Assembly (NCBI RefSeq): GCF_947497935.1
Contig: NZ_CANMIO010000006.1
Span: 186,001 to 250,000 of the forward strand
Reading direction: 5' to 3'
DNA: 64,000 nt
Origin: an uncultured Shewanella sp.
GTDB taxonomy: Bacteria > Pseudomonadota > Gammaproteobacteria > Enterobacterales > Shewanellaceae
Shown: piece after piece, positions 40,409 to 48,581 of the stretch
Layout of the letters: each line of letters opens with the position of its first letter
Numbering within the stretch: the stretch's first letter is position 1
The notes under the pieces: generated by a model
Told to the model about the DNA's origin: nothing
Seen by the model: only the letters and a program-made list of their open reading frames with translations
Databases searched by the model: none
Made by a program: the position numbers and the translations under genes

Positions 40409-42496
40409 ATGCGAAATCAGATTTTATCTTTGTGCGTGATAGGGGCGGTCGCTGCTGTCCCTGCTCATGCTGAGGACGATAACTATCTTTGGCTAGAAGA
40501 TGTTGAAGGTGCGAAGCCAATGGAATGGGTCAAACAGCAAAATGCTGCCTCAGCCAAAGAAATTAAGGCATTCGAAAACTTTGATGATTTAGTGAGTAAT
40601 AGTCTGGCTATCCTAAACGACAAGGAGCGCATTCCGTATGCTAGTCGTATTGGTGATTACTTATATAACTTCTGGAAAGATGAGAATCACGTTAGAGGGA
40701 TCTACCGCAGAACCACTATGCAGGAGTATAAGAAGGATTCGCCTAAGTGGGAAACCGTACTCGATATCGATAAGTTAGGCAAAGATGAGGGGGTTAATTG
40801 GGTCTACAAAGGATTTAATTGCCGTTACCCTGAAAATGACCGTTGCTTTGTCTCTCTTTCTCGTGGTGGTGCCGATGCTACCGAGGTGCGGGAGTTTGAT
40901 CTCGATAAACTGTCCTTTGTTGATAACAAACAGCATGCATTTTTTCTCGAAGAAGCTAAGTCGAGTCTGAGCTGGATTGATAAGAATAATGTTTTTGTTG
41001 GCACCGACTTTGGTGACGATAGCATGACGGACTCAGGTTATCCTAAAGTCGTGAAGCTGTGGCAGCGTGGTACTAACTTGTCTGAAGCAAAAACGGTTTT
41101 CAGCGGTGATAAGGCTTCGGTGGCAGTATCTGGCTATGTGTTGTTTGACGGTGATAATTCCTTAGAGCTAGTGTCGGAGGCGTTAACCTTCTATACCGCT
41201 GAACATTATGTTTATCGCGATGGAAAGCTCACACTGCTACCTCTACCAAAGGATGCAGAGCTTAAAGGCTTCTTTAATGGTCAGCTCTATATTGAGTTAA
41301 AAAGCGATCTTAAGGCTGAGGGCGACAGCTTCAAGCAAGGTAGTATCGTTTATGCTCCTGTAGAGAAACTGATTGAGCAGAAGCCAGAGTTTAAAGTGTT
41401 AGTGGAGCCATCTGACACCGCTTCTATCTCACAAGTTAAATTTACCAAGAGTGCAATTTTCGTCACTTGGTTAGATAACGTTAAAGGCAAATTGGTACGT
41501 TACTCTCAAGCAAAAAACGGCCAATGGAAAAGTATGCAAGCGCCGTTTGATGCCAATGGCACCATTAGCGTATTTGATGTCGAGCGTGATAGTGATGAGT
41601 TCTTCGTTAACTATACTAGCTTCTTAGAGCCTTCAAGTTTATATAGCTTTAATGCTGTGACCATGAAAGCTGAGAAAGTTAAGGGCATGAAGCAGCAGTT
41701 TGCTGCCGAACAATTTGAAACCAAACAGTATTTTGCTACATCCAAAGATGGTACTCAGGTGCCATATTTTGTAGTGATGGCGAAAGATCTTAAACGTGAT
41801 GGTAGAAATCCGACTCTGCTTTATGGCTATGGTGGCTTCGAGGTTTCACTACGCCCTTCTTATTCGGCAACAATCGGTAAAAACTGGTTAGAGCAAGGCG
41901 GCGTTTATGTTTTAGCCAACATTCGTGGGGGGGGGGAGTATGGCCCTGCATGGCATCAAGCGGCGCTGAAACAGAATCGTCATAAAGCCTATGAAGATTT
42001 TGAGGCGATTGCAGAAGACTTGATAGCCAAAAAGATTACCTCTAGTGAGCATCTAGGGATCCAAGGTGGCAGTAATGGCGGATTGCTAATGGGGGCGGCG
42101 TTTACTCGTAAGCCTGAGCTCTATGGTGCTGTTGTGTGCCAAGTGCCACTGCTGGATATGAAGCGCTACAACAAACTGTTGGCTGGTGCGAGTTGGATGG
42201 GTGAGTACGGCGATCCTGATATTCCTGCTCAGTGGGATTATATTAAGACGTTTTCGCCTTACCATAACCTAAAAGCAAATACGGCTTACCCAAAGGTTTT
42301 TTTCACCACCTCGACGCGTGATGACAGGGTTCACCCCGCTCATGCTCGCAAGATGGTTGCCAAAATGGAAGGTATGGGCATTGATGTCTTGTATTATGAG
42401 AACATTGAAGGTGGTCACGCAGGCGCTGCCGATAATAACCAAGCGGCGGAATTGAAGTCTATGGTTTACGCCTATCTTATGCAGCAATTAAGATAA
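40409..42496 (+). CDS. Periplasmic prolyl oligopeptidase (S9A)
   Basis: 695 residues with a signal peptide ending VPAHA-EDD. The N-terminal beta-propeller (to ~410) begins YLWLEDVEGAKPMEWVKQQN, typical of family S9A. The alpha/beta-hydrolase domain holds Ser555 in GGSNGG, Asp638/639 in TRDDRVHP and His670 in EGGHAG, plus the family motif ANIRGGGEYG. A run of ten Gs (41927-41936) encodes the Gly-Gly-Gly of that motif. It cleaves short peptides after proline; periplasmic or secreted. Confidence 0.93.
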   Translation: MRNQILSLCVIGAVAAVPAHAEDDNYLWLEDVEGAKPMEWVKQQNAASAKEIKAFENFDDLVSNSLAILNDKERIPYASRIGDYLYNFWKDENHVRGIYRRTTMQEYKKDSPKWETVLDIDKLGKDEGVNWVYKGFNCRYPENDRCFVSLSRGGADATEVREFDLDKLSFVDNKQHAFFLEEAKSSLSWIDKNNVFVGTDFGDDSMTDSGYPKVVKLWQRGTNLSEAKTVFSGDKASVAVSGYVLFDGDNSLELVSEALTFYTAEHYVYRDGKLTLLPLPKDAELKGFFNGQLYIELKSDLKAEGDSFKQGSIVYAPVEKLIEQKPEFKVLVEPSDTASISQVKFTKSAIFVTWLDNVKGKLVRYSQAKNGQWKSMQAPFDANGTISVFDVERDSDEFFVNYTSFLEPSSLYSFNAVTMKAEKVKGMKQQFAAEQFETKQYFATSKDGTQVPYFVVMAKDLKRDGRNPTLLYGYGGFEVSLRPSYSATIGKNWLEQGGVYVLANIRGGGEYGPAWHQAALKQNRHKAYEDFEAIAEDLIAKKITSSEHLGIQGGSNGGLLMGAAFTRKPELYGAVVCQVPLLDMKRYNKLLAGASWMGEYGDPDIPAQWDYIKTFSPYHNLKANTAYPKVFFTTSTRDDRVHPAHARKMVAKMEGMGIDVLYYENIEGGHAGAADNNQAAELKSMVYAYLMQQLR

Positions 42497-42567
42497 GTCG
42501 GCTTAAATTTAGTCTGTAATAGCGGTACAAACTATATTGGTTTGTACCGCTTGAGACGCGATAGGCG

Positions 42568-43311
42568 CTATTGAAAGGTGTACAGTAGATTAAAGGTCGT
42601 AATAGTGTCGGTCTGTTTTGAGCCAACAGGTACCACAGATGTGTACTTAACGTTTACGCCTATTTTAAATGCCCAGTCTTGGAAGAGGGTGTTTTTATAG
42701 CTCATATCCAGCGTCAGTGTATTGTTGTCTTCACCTGTCTCGGCGGTAAGGTCGGCATTAAGACTGGTGTATTCTTGCAGCTTCATTTCAAATTTTGCTG
42801 CAGTACGTAGAATAAGGTCTTTATTGGCTTCGGGAAGCGGCTCCTCGTCTGTAGCAATCGGCAGGTTATAACGATAACCCGGGCCGACTTCTAAACTGAG
42901 GCTAGTCTTCGAGGTGCTAACCGCGTCGAAACCGTAACCACCTGACACCGTAGCGATGCGAGTGTAACTACCAAATTTATCCCAGGTAAAATCACCACGT
43001 CCAAAAAAGTAACCACCGTTAATCTTATAGTTTGACTGAAGTTGCAGGTCATACTTCTCTGCTGTTGTTTTCTCATTGTCGGCAGCAAAGTAGGCTTTAA
43101 TTGTGCCTTCTTGTTTAGTCTGAGTCGTGTCGTAAACCAACTTGGTTCTACCATTAAAGCTACTAGACTCAGTATTACCTGTATTTAGCTGGAAACCCGC
43201 CTCAATTTCGGCGGTGAGATCGCTCGGAGGCTCTTGATAGTCTGGCGGCACTAGGGCAAAGGCGGCTGGTGAGCACAAAAGACCAAATACAATGAAGAGA
43301 GTTTTTAGCAT
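42568..43311 (-). CDS. DUF481 outer-membrane beta-barrel protein (YdiY-like)
   Basis: 247 residues with a signal peptide ending PAAFA-LVPP. The mature part shows DUF481 features: EIEAGFQLNTGNTESSSFNGRTKLVYD, ADNEKTTAEKYDLQLQSNYKI, and closing alternating strands ending in aromatic FNLLYTFQ. Barrel-type outer-membrane proteins of this family (YdiY) are described as salt- or acid-induced with unclear function. It converges on the oligopeptidase gene, leaving a 71-bp gap. Confidence 0.87.
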   Translation of the reverse strand: MLKTLFIVFGLLCSPAAFALVPPDYQEPPSDLTAEIEAGFQLNTGNTESSSFNGRTKLVYDTTQTKQEGTIKAYFAADNEKTTAEKYDLQLQSNYKINGGYFFGRGDFTWDKFGSYTRIATVSGGYGFDAVSTSKTSLSLEVGPGYRYNLPIATDEEPLPEANKDLILRTAAKFEMKLQEYTSLNADLTAETGEDNNTLTLDMSYKNTLFQDWAFKIGVNVKYTSVVPVGSKQTDTITTFNLLYTFQ

Positions 43312-43646
43312 TATTCTTATTCTTGATGTTGTTTGGAGGGGTTATCATCACTTTGTCGTAGCAACATAATACCTAGAATCAGCTTAGGCGCAAACTAGAT
43401 TGTATTAGCCTTTCAGACTATAAAATGGAGAACGTGACCCAAGTAGCGAGTGATACTTTGGTCGGTAGTCTTATTCAATCCAATAGACTATCGAAACTCA
43501 TTATCAAAGTGGTTAATAATTGCTTGAATTTTTGCTTTGGTTTATGTAATATTCCGCGGCTTAATTCAGTCACTTTAATTAGTTCCTTGCCTCTATTAGG
43601 TTTGACTGAGCCAACAACGAGGCTAGATAACCGTAAGGAGCAAAAA
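43312..43646. other. Upstream/leader region of rpsF
   Basis: A 335-bp gap between divergent genes that must contain the rpsF promoter. I see GCCTC (about 43587) facing GAGGC (about 43618) just before the rpsF ribosome-binding site, which could be part of the S6:S18 autoregulatory leader known upstream of rpsF in other bacteria. The pairing was not confirmed. Confidence 0.35.
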
Positions 43647-44060
43647 ATGCGTCATTATGAAATCGTATTTTTAGTTCACCCTGATCAGAGTGAACAAGTG
43701 CCAGGTATGATCGAACGTTACACGGGTATTCTTACCCAAGCTGGCGGTCAAATCCACCGTTTAGAAGATTGGGGCCGTCGTCAATTGGCTTACCCAATCA
43801 TCGAATTGCATAAAGCTCACTATGTTCTTATGAACGTAGAGACTACTGCAGAAGCGGTTGAAGAACTTGAAACAGCTTTCCGTTTCAACGACGCTGTTTT
43901 GCGTAGCATGGTTATGCGTACTAAAGCTGCCATCACTGAAGCATCTCCAATGGCTAAAGCTAAAGACGAGCGCGACACACGTCGTTCATCTGAAGAGCGT
44001 GCACCTCGTGCAGAAGCTACTGAAGAAGTAGAAGAAAGCGCTGAAAACACTGCTGAGTAA
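43647..44060 (+). CDS. rpsF: Ribosomal protein bS6
   Basis: ATG 43647 with AAGGAG at 43635-43640 is the start (137 residues). The in-frame upstream extension is leader DNA. Begins [21 protein letters not shown] and carries the core [13 protein letters not shown]; the Glu-rich C-terminus ([14 protein letters not shown]) corresponds to the tail that RimK glutamylates in E. coli. First gene of rpsF-priB-rpsR-rplI. Confidence 0.97.
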   Translation: MRHYEIVFLVHPDQSEQVPGMIERYTGILTQAGGQIHRLEDWGRRQLAYPIIELHKAHYVLMNVETTAEAVEELETAFRFNDAVLRSMVMRTKAAITEASPMAKAKDERDTRRSSEERAPRAEATEEVEESAENTAE

Positions 44061-44066
44061 GTTTTT

Positions 44067-44611
<545 letters not shown>

Positions 44612-44638
44612 TACTGCAATAATTTAGAGGAATATAAA

Positions 44639-45091
44639 ATGAACGTTATTTTACTTGATAAAATCGCTAACCTAGGCAACTTGGGTGACCAAGTTTCTGT
44701 AAAAGCTGGTTACGCACGTAACTTCCTTTTACCACAAGGTAAAGCTGTTGTTGCTAACGCTGCTAACACTGAAGTTTTTGAAGCACGTCGTGCTGATCTA
44801 GAAGCTAAGTTAGCTGCTGACCTAGCTGCTGCTACTCAACGCGCTGAGAAAATCTCTGCACTTGAGTCTGTTGTTATCGCTTCTAAAGCTGGTGACGAAG
44901 GCAAGCTATTCGGTTCAATTGGCAACCGTGATATCGCTGATGCAGTTACTGCAGCAGGTGTTGAACTAGCTAAGAGCGAAGTTCGTCTTCCACTAGGTGC
45001 TATCCGCACTACTGGTGAATTCGAAGTTGAAGTTCAAGTTCACACTGAAGTTAAAGCAATCGTTAAACTATCTGTAGTTGCAGAAGCTTAA
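44639..45091 (+). CDS. rplI: Ribosomal protein bL9
   Basis: 150 residues: N-terminal [37 protein letters not shown], a long connecting helix rich in Ala, and the C-terminal domain [17 protein letters not shown]. It stabilises the L1 stalk region and reading frame. Last gene of the operon, with a GAGGA ribosome-binding site and a strong terminator downstream. Confidence 0.98.
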   Translation: MNVILLDKIANLGNLGDQVSVKAGYARNFLLPQGKAVVANAANTEVFEARRADLEAKLAADLAAATQRAEKISALESVVIASKAGDEGKLFGSIGNRDIADAVTAAGVELAKSEVRLPLGAIRTTGEFEVEVQVHTEVKAIVKLSVVAEA

Positions 45092-45121
45092 TAATTTGCT
45101 CTGAGCAAATGCTTTAATTAG

Positions 45122-45159
45122 AAACGCCGTACTAATTTATTAGTGCGGCGTTTTTTTAT
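45122..45159 (+). terminator. Rho-independent terminator after rplI
   Basis: AACGCCGTACTAA pairs with TTAGTGCGGCGTT (one mismatch) and is followed by T7. It directly abuts the 9-bp VNTR. Confidence 0.9.
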
Positions 45160-45163
45160 GTCT

Positions 45164-45271
45164 GAAAAGCAGGAAAAGCAGGAAAAGCAGGAAAAGCAGG
45201 AAAAGCAGGAAAAGCAGGAAAAGCAGGAAAAGCAGGAAAAGCAGAAAAAGCAGGAAAAGCAGAAAAAGCAG
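45164..45271. repeat. 9-bp VNTR, twelve units of GAAAAGCAG
   Basis: Twelve head-to-tail copies of GAAAAGCAG run from 45164 to 45271. Copies ten and twelve carry a G-to-A change (AAAAAGCAG); the others are identical. The array is purine-rich on the plus strand and lies between the rplI terminator and the 3' end of the TonB receptor gene. It has no promoter or coding signal. Confidence 0.97.
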
Positions 45272-45358
45272 GGCTTATTAAGGAGAAGAGGGTGAGCATA
45301 AAAAAAGGGGCACAAGCTGAACTTGCGCCCCAAATAAGGGAGTAATGTTTTTTAAATT

Positions 45359-48271
45359 TTAGAACTTAATATTTGCACTAATACGTACGTATCTAGGCTC
45401 TTCAAACTCCTCTGGCAGGCCATAAGATGGGTCATATTGACCACCAATGGTTAATGACTCTGAAGTTTTTAGTACATTGGATGAATTGAACACGTTAAAC
45501 ACATCTAGACGAAGATCTGCTTGAACGCTATCGCTGAAGTCGATGTTATAAACAAGGTTCAAATCCATCTTAAAGCGCCAATCTTCACGTCCCATACAGC
45601 CACGCTCACACTTCTGATCATATGGATAATATGTTGCACCGTATTCATACGGATCACCATAATCTGCAGGCAGAGTATCTGCAAACGCACTCTTTGGTCG
45701 TCCCGATTGTGCTAGCAAGTTGGCACCAATAGAAAGGTTATCAATGATTTGATAAGCACCGTAGGCCTTAATGGTGTGGCGTCTATCGTTAGGTAGGTAA
45801 CCATTAGCGCCGTCCATTAAGTAAGGGAAATCCCAGTCGGTAGTTAGACCTGCATCATCCTGACCGTTGTCTGACTTAACGTAACCTTCTGCATTACCGT
45901 AGCTTTGCGCCCAAGTGTATGATGCGTTAAATGCCCAATCATCATTCCAAGTGCGGTTTAGAGTCAGTTCTACAGAGTTATAAATACGTTCTGGCTCTGG
46001 GTAACCTAGATCAGCAGCTGCAATAACCACTTGCTCTAGAGTACCATCACCATCGGTATCGTACGATACGTGCACATCGGTATTTGGGTTGGTTAACACA
46101 TATGTGTGAGCACTGCCTTCTACCCAACCATTTGCTCGGATACCTTTGTCGATGGTGACATCATCAATAATACTTTTAAGATCACGGTGAGTGAATTTGA
46201 TACCAGTAGACCAATCTTCATCAAGGTTACGTTGATAACCAATAATCAACTCATCTTGATACATAGGGTCAATAGAGGTATCGAGTATTTCTGCTGGATC
46301 GGCGACAGTACCGTCGGCATAAAACTGCTTTTCACCAATTGGCGCGCCAATACCTGTTGGTAAATCATCAGGACCAACACTGAGTAGTTCATTCCATTCA
46401 GCGGTATATAGCTCTGAACCGGCTAAACGAACGTTGGTGTTTGATGCGACTGGAATGTGGTATCTCCCCCAGTTAGCAAAGATCTTAGACTCGCCATCAT
46501 CCATTGGATCCCAAGAGATACCTAAGCGTGGTGCAAGTTGATTCTCAATCTCAATAAAGGTATTACCATCAGCATTTAAATTTTCGAAAGATTCAGAACG
46601 TAAACCAATACGCGCTGTTAAATTAGGTAAAATGCTCCAAGTATCTTCGATGTACCATGCGGTTGATTTACTCGTAAATTCACCACCATTTTCGTAGATT
46701 CGAGTTCTGACATATTCAGTATCTTCACTCATTTCTACACCGTTTAAGGATTCACCTGCGGCTGCAATGCCGTAACGATAGTAAACATGGCCAGAGTAGA
46801 AGCTACTTTCGAATGAGGTATTATTCTCGTAGTCATAACCCACTTTAAATGCATGGTCGTCGAAGTAGTCAATGTTTAGGTTAACCACAGTTTGCTTACG
46901 AAGATCACTCTCAGCTGACGAACTAAAATTCTGCCAACAACCTTTAGGATCCCAGAAACCCTCTCGGGTGTCATATACTGCTGGACAGGTTTCGTCTTCT
47001 GGTGCTTGTACTGTAGAGTTAAATTCAACCTCTGCATATAAAGCATCCATAGATAGCCAATCAGTGAATCGGCCAACGTATTGAGTAGACCAAGTAGTAC
47101 CACCGCGATCTTCTATTGATAGCTTTTGAGAATCCATATCAGTATATGAATTGTCGTTGTAAGTTACCTCTTCTGAATCGGAGAATCCCCACGCCATCAA
47201 TGAGTGATTATCGGTGATCTGCCAGTCGACACGTGCTAGCCATAAGGGATCGTCATATGAAGTTGTTGTATAACGGGTTCCATCTGAATTTTCGTTATAT
47301 GACTTGTAGTCCTGTGCTTGAACTAAACCATATACAAATAACGTATCTTCAATGATGTCACCTGAAACTGAAAACTCAGCTTCAAAATCATCTAGCTCAT
47401 CGGCATCATTATTCCAATAAGTATCGAATGGCTGAATCGTACCAGCAGCATTACCTACAGGATATTTTACTGTTGGACGCTTTTCACGTAATTCATCTGG
47501 CTCCCAACGAGCTGCAACACCAAAATCCCAACCGTTATTACCACGCTTAGTTACCGCATTTACCACACCACCAGTAGAGCGGCCAAACTGAGCGGAATAG
47601 CCACCCGTTTTTACTTGGAATTGATCGTAAGCGTTAAATGGAATGTCGGCGATAGACGTACCGCGACGGAAACTCGTTACATTCACACCGTTAATGATGA
47701 ATGTGTTTTCTGCGACAGATGAGCCACCAAATGAAGCGAGGTTACCAAATGCCGAGTCACCTTGTGTGGTGCCAGGGGCGAGTAGTGCTACAGATACCAC
47801 ATCTTGTGAAATCGGTAAGCGAGCGATTTCATCGGCACTGATCGTTAATGAGATCTCAGGAGATGAGGTGTCAACCATCGCAACTCTTGAACCTGTAACT
47901 GATATTCTCTCTACGTCACCAGTTGTCATTGGTACTTCAATTGAGACTTCATTACCGATAGTCACTTTTGCACTTTCAATGACTTGAGTTTCATAGCCCG
48001 GTTTTGTGATGGTTATTTTATAATCACCAATACTGAGCGAGGGCACTTTAAATGTCCCTTTATCATTGACCGTTACAGAAGTAGATGCACCGTTGTCTTT
48101 GTTGACGATTGTTACAGTTGCACCCGCTAGCGCACTATGGCTAGATGCATCGGTAATGGTTCCTTTCATGGAGCCTGCCGTATTGTTGGCGGCCATTGCA
48201 GGGGAGCTTATTGCTAGCATTGTCGAAATAGATGCTGCTAGTAATGAACGTTTGAAGTTGACTGTCTTCAT
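45359..48271 (-). CDS. TonB-dependent receptor, Oar-like, with carboxypeptidase-regulatory N-domain
   Basis: ATG at 48271 (970 residues), with AAGGA upstream and a clean signal peptide ending PAMAA-NNT, is preferred over a start 26 codons earlier. Mature residues ~30-110 form a CarboxypepD_reg-like beta-sandwich (GSMKGTITDASSHSALAGATVTIV, KPGYETQVIE). A plug domain follows (SQDVVSVALLAPGTTQG, FIINGVNVT, YSAQFGRSTGGVVNAVTKRG), then a 22-strand barrel ending in RYVRISANIKF. The Oar-type layout is often tied to peptide, protein or polysaccharide uptake. The S46 peptidase gene lies upstream on the same strand; substrate unknown. Confidence 0.9.
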   Translation of the reverse strand: MKTVNFKRSLLAASISTMLAISSPAMAANNTAGSMKGTITDASSHSALAGATVTIVNKDNGASTSVTVNDKGTFKVPSLSIGDYKITITKPGYETQVIESAKVTIGNEVSIEVPMTTGDVERISVTGSRVAMVDTSSPEISLTISADEIARLPISQDVVSVALLAPGTTQGDSAFGNLASFGGSSVAENTFIINGVNVTSFRRGTSIADIPFNAYDQFQVKTGGYSAQFGRSTGGVVNAVTKRGNNGWDFGVAARWEPDELREKRPTVKYPVGNAAGTIQPFDTYWNNDADELDDFEAEFSVSGDIIEDTLFVYGLVQAQDYKSYNENSDGTRYTTTSYDDPLWLARVDWQITDNHSLMAWGFSDSEEVTYNDNSYTDMDSQKLSIEDRGGTTWSTQYVGRFTDWLSMDALYAEVEFNSTVQAPEDETCPAVYDTREGFWDPKGCWQNFSSSAESDLRKQTVVNLNIDYFDDHAFKVGYDYENNTSFESSFYSGHVYYRYGIAAAGESLNGVEMSEDTEYVRTRIYENGGEFTSKSTAWYIEDTWSILPNLTARIGLRSESFENLNADGNTFIEIENQLAPRLGISWDPMDDGESKIFANWGRYHIPVASNTNVRLAGSELYTAEWNELLSVGPDDLPTGIGAPIGEKQFYADGTVADPAEILDTSIDPMYQDELIIGYQRNLDEDWSTGIKFTHRDLKSIIDDVTIDKGIRANGWVEGSAHTYVLTNPNTDVHVSYDTDGDGTLEQVVIAAADLGYPEPERIYNSVELTLNRTWNDDWAFNASYTWAQSYGNAEGYVKSDNGQDDAGLTTDWDFPYLMDGANGYLPNDRRHTIKAYGAYQIIDNLSIGANLLAQSGRPKSAFADTLPADYGDPYEYGATYYPYDQKCERGCMGREDWRFKMDLNLVYNIDFSDSVQADLRLDVFNVFNSSNVLKTSESLTIGGQYDPSYGLPEEFEEPRYVRISANIKF

Positions 48272-48456
48272 GTTCAATCCTTTGTTAATTTTTATATTGT
48301 TATTACTTATGTAATTAACTGTTATTATTTTGTTACAAAAATGTAACAAGTCGGATGTTATATCGTTGCATAAGATATATCAAATGATTATTTGATTAAT
48401 ACTTGCTCAGTCGGATGGTGTATATGTTTTATATGTTGAATTAAATGCAGTTGACA

Positions 48457-48486
48457 GGGGGATGGCGGGAGGATGGGGTGGTGGGG
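48457..48486 (+). other. G-quadruplex-type motif upstream of the TonB receptor gene
   Basis: Four G tracts, 48457-48461 (G5), 48467-48469 (G3), 48475-48478 (G4) and 48483-48486 (G4), with loops of 5, 5 and 4 nt. This fits the G3+N1-7 consensus on the plus strand. It lies ~190 bp upstream of the receptor start, between its promoter region and the S46 gene terminator. Confidence 0.6.
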
Positions 48487-48528
48487 AGTTTAATTGTCTG
48501 TTTTAGTTCGTACTATCGGCATAAACTA

Positions 48529-48563
48529 AAAAGCGGTAGGCCCTGGGAGGGACTACCGCTTTT
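48529..48563 (-). terminator. Terminator after the S46 peptidase gene
   Basis: AAAGCGGTAG pairs with CTACCGCTTT across a 13-nt G/C-rich loop. On the minus strand it ends in T5, placing it right after the S46 stop. It could act in both directions. Confidence 0.8.
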
Positions 48564-48581
48564 ATCGTTTAGATTTCAGGA

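Noticed and set aside
45164..45271. Short regular repeats as a CRISPR array
   Set aside because: The units are contiguous 9-mers with no spacers and no cas genes nearby.
45118..45333. Minus-strand frame rich in Phe-Ser-Cys repeats
   Set aside because: It is only the reading of the 9-bp VNTR and has no start signal.
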